Assembly (NCBI GenBank): GCA_900546295.1 | Contig: URCK01000023.1 | Location: 1 to 22,925 of the forward strand | Source of the DNA: an uncultured Eubacteriales bacterium | GTDB lineage: Bacteria; Bacillota; Clostridia; Oscillospirales; Oscillospiraceae | Length of the DNA stretch: 22,925 nucleotides | Direction: 5' to 3' | Part shown: positions 15,553 through 22,863 of the stretch, one piece after another | Numbering within the stretch: position 1 is the first letter of the stretch | Layout of the letters: every line of letters begins with the position of its first letter | Position numbers and translations under genes: made by a program | The notes under the pieces: model-generated | The model's input: only the letters and a program-made list of their open reading frames with translations | What the model was told of the DNA's origin: nothing | Database searches by the model: none

Positions 15553-15581
15553 TGGTCAAAAGAGTGCGGGTCTGATATAAT
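15553..15581 (+). promoter_or_regulatory. Promoter of the deacetylase-cdd operon
   Basis: TGGTCA (15553-15558), 17 bases, TATAAT (15576-15581), with TGA directly before the -10 (extended -10). Confidence 0.75.
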
Positions 15582-15612
15582 GGCTGCGCAGAACGAGAGG
15601 AGGATATCTCAT

Positions 15613-16860
15613 ATGAAACGATTTTTGGCGCTGCTGCTGGGCGCGCTCATGGTGCTGTCGCTGCTGACCGCCTGCGGCGGCAAGCAGGACAAAACGGACG
15701 GCGATGAGACCACCGGCGGCGAGACGCAGGAGGACGGCGATGCCCCCGACGGGAACGCCGACCCCTATGACGCCGTGCGCACCTACTGGTCGGAAGATCA
15801 GCTCACGCAGGCGTGGGGCCCGGAGCAGGTGGTGGAGCATCTCTTTTTCCACCCGATCATCGCCTATCCGCAGTGGGCCTTCCACGACTGCAACGCCAGT
15901 CAGGACCAGCGCTACGGCCTCGATGACTGGATGGTGACGGCGGACGAGTACAAGAAGATCTTGCAGGCCGTGTACGAGCGCGGCTACATCCTCGTTGCGA
16001 TGGAGGACGTGTGGAGCGAGGTGACGGACGAGACCGGCACGCATATGGTGCGCAATACCCTCATGCTGCCCGAGGGCAAAAAGCCCCTCGTCATCAGCTT
16101 TGACGACGTGAACTACTACCCCTATATGCTCGACGAGGGCTTCACGAGCAAGCTCGTCGTCGGCGAGGACGGCGAGATCTGGGCGCAGTGCACCGATCCC
16201 TACACCAATGAGACGTTTTTGACCAAGGAACTCGACGCGACGCCCATCCTCGACCAGTTTGTCTATGAGCATCCCGATTTTTCGCTCAATGGCGCGAAGG
16301 CCATCTTCTCGCTGACGGGATATCAGGGGATACTCGGCTATCGCACGCAGGATGACCGCGACATCGCGCAGGATTCCCCCGACCGCCCGGCGTTCGACGC
16401 GTATCGCGCGAGCGAGATCGAGGCGGTCAAGCCCGTCATCGCGCGGCTCAAGGAAACGGGTTGGACGTTCGGCAGCCACACCTGGGGCCACATCCGCCTC
16501 GACAGCAAGCCGCTCCAGACCATCATCAACGACACCGAGCGCTGGGCGGACGAGGTCGGTTCGCTCGTCGGCCCCACGCAGATATTGTTCTATCCGCACG
16601 GCGGCCGTCCCGACGGGGACGACTGGCACACGACCGGCGAGCGCTTCCAGTACCTGCAAAGTCAGGGCTTCCGCGTGTTCGCGAGCGTCGGCACCAGCTC
16701 TTTCAGCTTCGTCAAGCCCGACATCTCCGCCGTCATCTGCGACCGCCTGCATCCGGACGGCACCACGCTGCGCCACTCGCGCAGCCGTTATCTGCAATTC
16801 TATAACGCCGAGGATATCATGGATACGCAAGTCCGCCCCGATCTCGGCGTAGACTGGTGA
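15613..16860 (+). CDS. Polysaccharide-deacetylase-like lipoprotein
   Basis: 415 residues. A lipoprotein signal (MKRFLALLLGALMVLSLLTA, lipid-modified Cys21) and an acidic linker of about 30 residues precede the NodB-type fold. Motif 1 is PLVISFDDVNYY with the two Asp of the family. Motif 2 is GSHTWGH, with both metal His. Motif 3 is LFYPHGGRPDG. The enzyme should remove acetyl groups from a cell-wall or exopolysaccharide outside the membrane. The metal triad (Asp, His, His) is intact. It is longer than most members, with an insertion near residues 180-240. The ATG at 15613 has AGGAGG nine bases upstream; an upstream in-frame ATG at 15529 precedes the promoter and is not used. cdd follows after 12 bases. 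Confidence 0.88.
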   Translation: MKRFLALLLGALMVLSLLTACGGKQDKTDGDETTGGETQEDGDAPDGNADPYDAVRTYWSEDQLTQAWGPEQVVEHLFFHPIIAYPQWAFHDCNASQDQRYGLDDWMVTADEYKKILQAVYERGYILVAMEDVWSEVTDETGTHMVRNTLMLPEGKKPLVISFDDVNYYPYMLDEGFTSKLVVGEDGEIWAQCTDPYTNETFLTKELDATPILDQFVYEHPDFSLNGAKAIFSLTGYQGILGYRTQDDRDIAQDSPDRPAFDAYRASEIEAVKPVIARLKETGWTFGSHTWGHIRLDSKPLQTIINDTERWADEVGSLVGPTQILFYPHGGRPDGDDWHTTGERFQYLQSQGFRVFASVGTSSFSFVKPDISAVICDRLHPDGTTLRHSRSRYLQFYNAEDIMDTQVRPDLGVDW

Positions 16861-16872
16861 GGAGGCGTTTTT

Positions 16873-17280
16873 ATGGCAACGTTAGAAGAACTCAAGGCCA
16901 AGGCCGTCGCCATGCTGGACATGGCCTATGTGCCCTATTCCCACTTTCCCGTGGGCGCGGCGCTCGAATGCGACGACGGCGCGGTCTTCACCGGCTGCAA
17001 CATCGAAAATTCGAGCTACGGCCTGACAAACTGCGCCGAGCGCACCGCGGCGTTCAAGGCCGTGAGCGAGGGGTACCGGCGCTTTGCGCGCATCGTCATC
17101 GCCGGGCGCAGCGACGACTACTGCTACCCCTGCGGCGCGTGCCGCCAGGTGCTCTACGAGTTCGGCCCCGAGATGGAGGTCATCTGCCTCAACAAAAAGG
17201 GCGAGGAAAAGCACCTGCACATCAAGGAGCTGCTCCCCTACGGCTTCGACCAGACGTGGCTTGCGATCGACGAGAAATAA
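16873..17280 (+). CDS. cdd: Cytidine deaminase
   Basis: 135 residues, typical of the small tetrameric class. It deaminates cytidine and deoxycytidine to uridine and deoxyuridine in pyrimidine salvage. The zinc site is complete: Cys54-Ala-Glu56 in LTNCAERTA and Cys87/Cys90 in PCGACRQV; Glu56 is the proton shuttle. FPVGAAL and GCNIENSSYG form the substrate pocket. The ATG has GGAGG seven bases upstream. It is cotranscribed with the deacetylase lipoprotein, a pairing with no obvious metabolic link. The C-terminus ELLPYGFDQTWL is a normal family ending. Confidence 0.95.
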   Translation: MATLEELKAKAVAMLDMAYVPYSHFPVGAALECDDGAVFTGCNIENSSYGLTNCAERTAAFKAVSEGYRRFARIVIAGRSDDYCYPCGACRQVLYEFGPEMEVICLNKKGEEKHLHIKELLPYGFDQTWLAIDEK

Positions 17281-17282
17281 CG

Positions 17283-17317
17283 AAAAAAAGAGAGCGGCAC
17301 CGGCCGCTCTCTTTTTT
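17283..17317. terminator. Bidirectional terminator between cdd and the DUF4097 gene
   Basis: AAAAAGAGAGCGGC / GCCGCTCTCTTTTT around ACCG; serves both convergent genes. Confidence 0.9.
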
Positions 17318-17324
17318 GTTCGCT

Positions 17325-18740
17325 TCAGTTGCTGCCGAATGAGCTGGCTTCGATCGTCACCTCGCCGCTCACCGTTTCGATCGTAAGCTCGCTCACCGCG
17401 CCGCCGTCGAGCGCGGGCACAGAGTAGTGCGTCGCGTGGTCGTCGAGGCAGGTGATGAGCGTTCCCTCGCGCTCGGTGAGCGCGGAGCGGAACGCGCCGC
17501 TTTTCGTTTCGTGGGCGAGGGTGAAGCCGTCCTGCGCCGGGAGCGTCAGATGGATGCTGCCGCTCTCCGCTTCGGCGTCGAGGCGCAGCGCGCGCTCGGT
17601 AGCCAAAATCAGATCACCGCTGACGCTTTCGAAGTCCAGCGCGCCGAGCGCGCCGGCGATATCCACCTTGCCGCTCGTCGTTTCAATCTCGGCACTTTCT
17701 GCATCGCCCGCAAGCTCGATCGCGCCGGAAACAGTCGAAAGCTCGACCTTTGTCCACGTGCCGTCCACCACGCCGACATTGCCGCTCACCGTCTCGATCT
17801 CGACCGCGGGGCAGCTTGCGCCCATCACGCGCGCGTCGCCGCCGACGGTCGAAAGCTTGATCTTCTGCGCATCGGCACTCACATAGGCGTAGGCGCTGGT
17901 GGTCTCGATGTCGATCTCTTCAAAATGCGCGTTCTTGACCAGCTCCCACGGCAGGCTGACCGTCAGGAATTTCTCGCCCTCAAAGCCATCCCTGTTCGCA
18001 TCGCTCATAAAGCGGATGCGTAGCGTGTCGCCATCGACTGTGCAAACCAGCTTTTCGTCCTCCGCCAGCTCCGCTGTGGCGTCCTCCTGCACGGTGATCT
18101 GCGAGGTCTGCCCCACAGCCTGAACGCTCACGCCGCCGCTGAGCCACGAGATGTCGATCTTGCGGATGTCTTCGCTCTCGCCGATGCTGAGCACCGCGCC
18201 CGGGTGGAGCTCTTCGCTCCCCTCCGCCTTTGTGCAGAAGGTGTAGGTCGCCGTACCCTTGTAGTCCTCCGCGTCCCAGCTGGCGTCCACAGCGAAGACG
18301 CCGATGCTCGGGATCAGCTCAACGGTATACGCCCCGTTGTCCTGCCGTTCCGCAAACAGCTTTTCGGGCTTCGCCTCCGTGTCGCCCCAGCACTGCTCGT
18401 TCCAGAAGCGCAGGGAGACGGAATCGGGCGCGCAGTCGCCAAAGTCGAGCGTTACGGTATAGTGGAAGGACGCCGACACCGCGACGGGCATTTCAAGGAT
18501 CGGGGTCATGTCGCGGCAGATTTCGTCCAGCGGGTGCGCGCCGCAGGCGATCGCGCCCGAGCGCTGCCCGTTTCCAAGGTCGTAGTCCCAGTCGTAGCTG
18601 CCGCCCATCGCCGTAATGCTCGCGCCCTGCGCGTTCGCCACGGTCAGCTCCGGCGGCTCGGCGGGCGCGGACTTTGCGCCGCAGCCCGCGAGCGCAAGCG
18701 CCATCACCGCGCAGAAGAGAAGGGAAATGAGTCGTTTCAT
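17325..18740 (-). CDS. DUF4097-family lipoprotein (beta-solenoid surface protein)
   Basis: 471 residues. A lipoprotein signal MKRLISLLFCAVMALALAG with Cys20 leads into an N-terminal domain (about 30-225) that I do not recognise. The C-terminal half (about 240-471) has the repeated DUF4097 pattern: VEIETVSGNVGV, KVELSTVSGAIELA, AEIETTSGKVDIAG, LDFESVSGDLILA, LTIETVSGEVTIEA. This predicts a right-handed beta-helix. Such proteins are often under envelope-stress control in Firmicutes (for example with LiaF-like or ECF systems). The ATG at 18740 has GAGGA seven bases upstream. The frame open to 18941 crosses the promoter and is not coding. The promoter resembles ECF promoters, linking it to the sigma factor at 4079-4564. 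Confidence 0.88.
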   Translation of the reverse strand: MKRLISLLFCAVMALALAGCGAKSAPAEPPELTVANAQGASITAMGGSYDWDYDLGNGQRSGAIACGAHPLDEICRDMTPILEMPVAVSASFHYTVTLDFGDCAPDSVSLRFWNEQCWGDTEAKPEKLFAERQDNGAYTVELIPSIGVFAVDASWDAEDYKGTATYTFCTKAEGSEELHPGAVLSIGESEDIRKIDISWLSGGVSVQAVGQTSQITVQEDATAELAEDEKLVCTVDGDTLRIRFMSDANRDGFEGEKFLTVSLPWELVKNAHFEEIDIETTSAYAYVSADAQKIKLSTVGGDARVMGASCPAVEIETVSGNVGVVDGTWTKVELSTVSGAIELAGDAESAEIETTSGKVDIAGALGALDFESVSGDLILATERALRLDAEAESGSIHLTLPAQDGFTLAHETKSGAFRSALTEREGTLITCLDDHATHYSVPALDGGAVSELTIETVSGEVTIEASSFGSN

Positions 18741-18774
18741 GGCGGAGTCCTCACTTTCTGTGTCGTTATGATAA

Positions 18775-18803
18775 TAGACGGGCGGGGAGGGGGAAAAGTT
18801 CCC
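18775..18803 (-). promoter_or_regulatory. ECF-type promoter of the DUF4097 lipoprotein gene
   Basis: Minus strand GGGAAC (18803-18798, followed by TTTT), 17 bases, CGTCTA (18780-18775). The -35 has the AAC core of ECF promoters, and the -10 equals that of the sigma-operon promoter at 4577-4604. No good sigma-A promoter is seen in the same interval. Confidence 0.55.
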
Positions 18804-18813
18804 GCTTGGATGG

Positions 18814-18857
18814 AAAAAGCGCGGGAAGGGAGCAGCGTGCCGCCTTCCCTCCCGCGC
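18814..18857 (-). terminator. Terminator of the 194-residue protein gene
   Basis: On the minus strand a 12-bp stem with one bulge (GCGCGGGAGGGA / TCCC-T-TCCCGCGC) followed by T5, just past the stop at 18862. Confidence 0.7.
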
Positions 18858-18861
18858 CGCC

Positions 18862-19446
18862 TTACAGTTCTGACGACATGAAGCCCCCGCGCAGCCAGTT
18901 GGCAAGCTCGGCCGGGGTGCCGGGCACGCCGATGGTGGCAAATTCCGTGCGGGAGGGGATCATCTCGGCGTTGTCCGAGCTTTCCGCCCACTGCACGCGC
19001 TGCAAAATCTCCTCATGGCAGTTCTCAAGCGCGCCATCGGGCGCGGGGCGGTATTGCAGCAGGATGGTCACATAGCGGTTGTCGCTCGTCCAGCGGCCGA
19101 AGTTCGTCGTGGGCTTGCGCCATTTCCAGAGGCACTTGTTGTCCTTCTGCCGCTTGAGCTTGAGATACCCGTTTTCGATGTCCTGCGTGCAGCGCATGAG
19201 CCAGATGACATGATAGCCCGCGCGCTGGAAATGCGCGCAGACGTCGAAAAAGGCTTCGTCCATCAAAAGACCGTCCTGCAGCATCATGACGAAGTGGTTG
19301 ATCTGCACATAGGCCGTGACGGTCCGGCCGCCCTCGGTGATGGGGACATTGCGGCATTCCGGCGGCACGATCGCGCGCCACTGCTCCTTCCACGCCGAGG
19401 TCGTAGACTGAACAAGGGGGGCTTTTTTCTTCTTCCAAAACAGCAT
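18862..19446 (-). CDS. Uncharacterised soluble protein
   Basis: 194 residues starting MLFWKKKKAPLVQSTTSAWK. The ATG at 19446 has GGGAG six bases upstream, and a strong promoter lies 37 bases further up; the frame open to 19593 is not used. No signal peptide or membrane segment; no motif I recognise. It is rich in Trp and Arg. The sections YVQINHFVMMLQDGLLMDEA and YHVIWLMRCTQDIENGYLKL look like an alpha/beta core with buried strands, and GRWTSDNRYVTILLQYRPAP like a beta hairpin. Possible relatives are uncharacterised Oscillospiraceae proteins with a short basic N-terminus. It is a single-gene unit, divergent from apbE. Confidence 0.75.
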   Translation of the reverse strand: MLFWKKKKAPLVQSTTSAWKEQWRAIVPPECRNVPITEGGRTVTAYVQINHFVMMLQDGLLMDEAFFDVCAHFQRAGYHVIWLMRCTQDIENGYLKLKRQKDNKCLWKWRKPTTNFGRWTSDNRYVTILLQYRPAPDGALENCHEEILQRVQWAESSDNAEMIPSRTEFATIGVPGTPAELANWLRGGFMSSEL

Positions 19447-19482
19447 GATGATCTCCCTTTCAGCAGTTGTCGTTCTTCTTTC

Positions 19483-19511
19483 ATTATACCGAAGCAGGGA
19501 TGCTTTCGCAA
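19483..19511 (-). promoter_or_regulatory. Promoter of the 194-residue protein gene
   Basis: Minus strand TTGCGA (19511-19506), 17 bases, TATAAT (19488-19483). Confidence 0.75.
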
Positions 19512-19548
19512 GCGCGGCGGCGAATTTCCCCGCCAATGCTTTTTTGCT

Positions 19549-19577
19549 TTGACAGACTGCGCTGGCGCGGGTACAAT
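19549..19577 (+). promoter_or_regulatory. Promoter of the apbE operon
   Basis: TTGACA (19549-19554), 17 bases, TACAAT (19572-19577): close to perfect sigma-A consensus. The leader is about 25 bases, so strong constitutive expression is likely. Confidence 0.85.
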
Positions 19578-19609
19578 ACTCTTGATAAGCCATTGACTCA
19601 GGAGACGCT

Positions 19610-20665
19610 ATGAAAAGAAAACTGACAGCCCTGCTGCTGACGCTTGCCCTCCTTCCGACCCTCGCCGCCTGCGGCGAACAGGGGACGGCGGGCGAAACAC
19701 GGACGGTCTACGCCATGGATACGGTGATGAACCTGACCGTTTACGGCGAAAAGGCCGCCTCCGCGCTCGAAAACGCGGAAAAAGAACTGCATACCCTGGA
19801 TGAATCCATCCTCTCGCGCACGGCGGAGGGGAGCGAGCTTTCCGCGCTCAACGCCGCGAACGGGGAGAGCGTTTCGTATGCCGCGGATGATCCGCTGCCG
19901 AAGCTCATCGAAACGGCGCTCGCCATCTCGGAGGCGACGGACGGCGCGTTTGATCCGACGCTTGCCCCCGTGCTCGACGCCTGGGGCTTTACGAAGGACT
20001 TACGCCGCGTGCCGTCCGCGGATGAGCTGGCGGCGCTGCTCGCCCATACGGGGCGGGACAAGGTCGCGCTTGAAGAGACGGCGGACGGCTATTCGGTCGC
20101 GCTGTCAGACGGCGCGCAGCTTGACCTCGGCGGTATCGCCAAGGGCTACGCGGCAGATCTTCTGCGCGCGCAGCTTGAAAAAGAGGGCGTCACCTCGGCG
20201 ACGCTCGACCTCGGCGGCGATGTGTTCGTCATGGGGAAAAAGAGCGACGGCAGCGACTGGCGCATCGCCGTTAAAGACCCCGGCGATACGGAGAGCTATC
20301 TTGGCATCGTGTCCGCGTCGGATGCGTTCATCGTGACCTCCGGCGTGTACGAGCGCTATTTTGAGGAAAACGGCGTGCGCTACCATCACATTCTCGATCC
20401 CAAGACCGGCCGCCCCGCGGAAAGCGGGCTCGTCAGCGTCACGGTCATGTGCAAAAACGGCGCATGGGCGGACGCGCTCTCAACGGCGTGCTTCGTCCTC
20501 GGCGCGGACGGCGCGCTCGCGCTGCGCGACGACCTTGCCGCGCAGGGGACGAATTTCGAGCTTATTTTCGTCACCGACGACGGGCGCGTGCTCTATACCG
20601 GCGGTCTTGCCGCCGCCTTTACACCAAACGAGGAAAGCGGGTACACCTATGAATCGCTCGCCTAA
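19610..20665 (+). CDS. apbE: FAD:protein FMN transferase (ApbE), lipoprotein
   Basis: 351 residues. A lipoprotein signal MKRKLTALLLTLALLPTLAA with Cys21 places it outside the membrane. ApbE attaches FMN from FAD to a Thr/Ser of target flavoproteins. Family motifs: YAMDTVMNL near 34-42, DGAFDPTLAPVLDAWGF, LDLGGIAKGYAADLL near 170-184, TLDLGGDVFVMG, VTSGVYERYF and YHHILDPKTGRPA with the magnesium site, then DALSTACFVLG. All expected binding stretches are present. AGGAGA lies five bases before the ATG. The next gene overlaps its end by 17 bases, indicating an operon with the NusG-II and Gx-transporter genes. I see no classic (S/T)GA(S/T)-type FMN acceptor in the short proteins of this operon, so its substrate may lie elsewhere. 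Confidence 0.95.
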   Translation: MKRKLTALLLTLALLPTLAACGEQGTAGETRTVYAMDTVMNLTVYGEKAASALENAEKELHTLDESILSRTAEGSELSALNAANGESVSYAADDPLPKLIETALAISEATDGAFDPTLAPVLDAWGFTKDLRRVPSADELAALLAHTGRDKVALEETADGYSVALSDGAQLDLGGIAKGYAADLLRAQLEKEGVTSATLDLGGDVFVMGKKSDGSDWRIAVKDPGDTESYLGIVSASDAFIVTSGVYERYFEENGVRYHHILDPKTGRPAESGLVSVTVMCKNGAWADALSTACFVLGADGALALRDDLAAQGTNFELIFVTDDGRVLYTGGLAAAFTPNEESGYTYESLA

Positions 20666-21038
20666 GCTCAAGCCGACGCTCTGGGATGCGCTCGTGGTGC
20701 TCGCGGTGCTGGCGCTGGCGGGCCTTCTTGCTGCGCGCCCGCTTTTCGCCGCGAAGACGGCGGGCGAGCTGACGGTCAGCGTCAGCGTTGACGGCGAGAC
20801 CGTTGAGCGCTGCGCACTCAGCAGCTACGAGGGCGGCGTTTACGAAAGCCGCGGCTACACGCTCACCGTGGAAGAAACGGACGGCGCGGTGTACGTCGCT
20901 TCGAGCGACTGCCCGAATCAGGACTGCGTGCACTCGGGCGCGATCTCGCGCGCGGGGCAGAGCATCGTCTGCCTTCCCGCCCGCGTGGCGGTCACGCTGG
21001 AGGGCGCGGCGTCCGACTATGACCTGATCGTGGGGTGA
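20649..21038 (+). CDS. NusG-domain-II protein, membrane-anchored (EetA-like)
   Basis: 129 residues. A short cytoplasmic start, a membrane segment at about 12-33 (LWDALVVLAVLALAGLLAAR) and an outer domain of the NusG_II family follow. In that domain SSDCPNQDCVHSG (Cys-x4-Cys) and later SIVCLPARVAVTLEG are the signature; the cysteines may bind a metal or form a disulfide. The ATG at 20649 lies inside the end of apbE (17-base overlap), with GAGGAAAG about ten bases upstream. Proteins of this type occur next to Gx-transporter genes in many anaerobes. From memory this pair corresponds to EetA/EetB of the flavin-based electron-export locus of Listeria. That role is an inference. Confidence 0.85.
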   Translation: MNRSPKLKPTLWDALVVLAVLALAGLLAARPLFAAKTAGELTVSVSVDGETVERCALSSYEGGVYESRGYTLTVEETDGAVYVASSDCPNQDCVHSGAISRAGQSIVCLPARVAVTLEGAASDYDLIVG

Positions 21039-21042
21039 GCGC

Positions 21043-21576
21043 ATGAAGATCAAAACAAGAGAGCTGACGCTCTGCGCGGTGCTCGCGGCGCTTGCGCTTG
21101 CGCTGTCCTACATGGAGTCGTTTTTTCCGCTGGCGCTCATTGTGCCGCTGCCGGGCGTGAAGCTCGGGCTTGCCAATATCGTCACGCTCTATGCGCTCTA
21201 CGCCCTCGGCTTTCCGAGCGCGCTCGCCATATTGCTCGTGCGCTGCACGCTCGGCGCGCTGTTCGCGGGCAACGCCTCGGCGCTTTTGTTCTCGCTGCTC
21301 GGCGGGCTGTCGGCGCTTTTGGTGATGGCGCTTTTGCGGGGGGCGAAGGGACTTAGCATTTTCGGCGTTTCCATCGCCGGCGCGGCGGCGCACAATATAG
21401 GTCAGGTCTGCGCCGCGATGCTGACGCTCGGCTCAGGCGCGCCGCTCTATTATCTGCCGTTTCTGCTGCTGGTGTCGCTCTTCACGGGCGCGCTCAGCGG
21501 CCTCATTACGGCGTGTCTGTTCCGCGCGATGGCGCACACGCCCTACGGGATGAAGGGAGAAAATCACCATGGATAA
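21043..21576 (+). CDS. Gx-transporter / Hpre_diP_synt_I family membrane protein (EetB-like)
   Basis: 177 residues, five or six membrane segments, with KIKTRELTLCAVLAALALAL at the start and a loop PLPGVKLGLANIVTLYALYA typical of this family. These proteins are often annotated as heptaprenyl diphosphate synthase component I, but they are integral membrane proteins resembling the S-components of ECF transporters. The gene starts four bases after the NusG-II gene and ends overlapping the AAA+ gene by eight bases, so it is in the same operon. With ApbE and NusG-II it looks like the membrane part of a flavin or quinone-related electron export set. No polyprenyl synthase (component II) is next to it. 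Confidence 0.85.
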   Translation: MKIKTRELTLCAVLAALALALSYMESFFPLALIVPLPGVKLGLANIVTLYALYALGFPSALAILLVRCTLGALFAGNASALLFSLLGGLSALLVMALLRGAKGLSIFGVSIAGAAAHNIGQVCAAMLTLGSGAPLYYLPFLLLVSLFTGALSGLITACLFRAMAHTPYGMKGENHHG

Positions 21577-22741
21577 AAAGGACGAGATCATCCTCCAGCA
21601 GCTCGACGTCATCCGCACGATGACGCAGAACAGCCTCAATCGCATGGGCAGCGACTTCTGGGGCGCGCCGCCGGTGCAGGACACGCCGAAATCTACCGCG
21701 CCCGAAAAGGGCGCGAAGCCCGAGAAGACCGCCGCCTCCACCGGTGCGGACGAGAAGAAAGAGGAGGAAGCGCCGCTTCCCCCGCCGGAGAAGATCGAGG
21801 ATCTCAGGGCGGAGCTGGACGGCTACGTCGGTCTCGGCGAGGTCAAGCGCGAGGTGAATAACCTCATCAACATGGCGACCGTCTTCAAGCGGCGCGAGGA
21901 GATGGGCCTTCCCAACGCGGACTTTTCGCTCCACATGGTCTTTACCGGCAACCCCGGCACGGGCAAGACGATGATCGCGCGCCTGATGGCGCGCATCTAT
22001 CGCTCGCTCGGCATACTCTCGAAGGGGCAACTTGTCGAGGTCGACCGCAGCGGCCTTGTCGCGGGCTACGTCGGCCAGACCGCCATCAAGACGAGCAAGG
22101 TCATCGAAAAGGCGCTCGGCGGCGTGCTGTTCATCGACGAGGCCTACGCCCTCAACGGCAAGGGCGACAACGACTTCGGCCAGGAGGCCATCGATACGCT
22201 GCTCAAGGCGATGGAGGATCACCGCGACGACCTTGTAGTGATCGTGGCGGGCTACGACGGATTGATGGAGAAATTCATCCACTCGAACCCCGGCCTTGAG
22301 TCCCGCTTCAACCGCTACCTGCACTTTGACGACTATTCGCTCGATGAGATGCTCGAAATTTTCAGGATGCGCTGCCGCAAGTCGCTCTACACCCTCTCGC
22401 CAGACGCTGAGGAAGACGTGAAGGACTTCATCCGCGACGAAAACGCCGACGGTGTGACCTTCGGCAACGCGCGCGGCGTGCGCAACCTCTTTGAGCAGAT
22501 TTTGACCGCACAGGCCAACCGCCTTGCGAAGATGGAGCACTTCACGAAGGAAGACCTCATGACCCTCACGCGCGACGACATCCTCCACGCCCGCGGCATG
22601 GAAGAGGACATGACCATCGCCGAGCTGGAAGCAAAAGTGACAGAGACCAAGGAAAAGGAAACGTCCTCCGGCGCGGAGGCACCGAAGGACGAAAAAGAGC
22701 AAAAGGCGTCGCAGACTTTCGCGTCCGCAGACGCGAAATGA
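21569..22741 (+). CDS. AAA+ ATPase of the CbbX/SpoVK type
   Basis: 390 residues. The N-terminal 85 residues are a charged Pro/Lys/Glu-rich linker, preceded by a short helix (DEIILQQLDVIRTMTQNSLN). The AAA+ module spans about 88-335: ELDGYVGLGEVKREVNNLIN, Walker A GNPGTGKT, pore-loop-like LVAGYVGQTAIKT, Walker B GVLFIDEAY, sensor 1 VIVAGY, arginine finger NPGLESRFNR. A C-terminal lid and a Lys/Glu-rich tail follow. Relatives are CbbX (Rubisco activase) and SpoVK of sporulating Firmicutes. With no Rubisco here, a SpoVK-like or ESX/EccA-like remodelling role is likelier, target unknown. The start ATG overlaps the previous gene by eight bases and has AAGGGAGA upstream. Confidence 0.9.
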   Translation: MDKKDEIILQQLDVIRTMTQNSLNRMGSDFWGAPPVQDTPKSTAPEKGAKPEKTAASTGADEKKEEEAPLPPPEKIEDLRAELDGYVGLGEVKREVNNLINMATVFKRREEMGLPNADFSLHMVFTGNPGTGKTMIARLMARIYRSLGILSKGQLVEVDRSGLVAGYVGQTAIKTSKVIEKALGGVLFIDEAYALNGKGDNDFGQEAIDTLLKAMEDHRDDLVVIVAGYDGLMEKFIHSNPGLESRFNRYLHFDDYSLDEMLEIFRMRCRKSLYTLSPDAEEDVKDFIRDENADGVTFGNARGVRNLFEQILTAQANRLAKMEHFTKEDLMTLTRDDILHARGMEEDMTIAELEAKVTETKEKETSSGAEAPKDEKEQKASQTFASADAK

Positions 22742-22749
22742 TGTTGATC

Positions 22750-22782
22750 GTAAATTCTGACGACATGTGCGTCAGAATTTAC
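22750..22782. repeat. Perfect 13-bp inverted repeat after the AAA+ gene
   Basis: GTAAATTCTGACG / CGTCAGAATTTAC around ACATGTG. It lies nine bases after the stop. There is no T-run on either strand (ACTTCT follows), so it is either a weak terminator or an operator. A GC-rich hairpin with arms AGCCCGC (22790-22796) and GCGGGCT (22828-22834) follows. Confidence 0.7.
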
Positions 22783-22833
22783 ACTTCTCAGCCCGCAAAC
22801 GTGCGCGCCTGCGGCGCGTGCGCTGCCGCGGGC

Positions 22834-22839
22834 TATAAT
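22834..22839 (+). promoter_or_regulatory. Possible -10 of the last transcription unit
   Basis: TATAAT, with no good -35 in the GC-rich hairpin upstream. Start of transcription would be near 22846. Confidence 0.4.
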
Positions 22840-22863
22840 CCAAATCAAATAAAAAGGAAAGGG

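Noticed and set aside
21043..21576. Heptaprenyl diphosphate synthase component I in menaquinone synthesis
   Set aside because: The name comes from family labelling; this protein is all membrane helices, and no component II or menaquinone gene is adjacent, so a transporter-like or EetB-like role is favoured.
21569..22741. Rubisco activase CbbX
   Set aside because: The AAA+ module is of that type, but no Rubisco or Calvin-cycle gene is near and the organism type does not suggest one.
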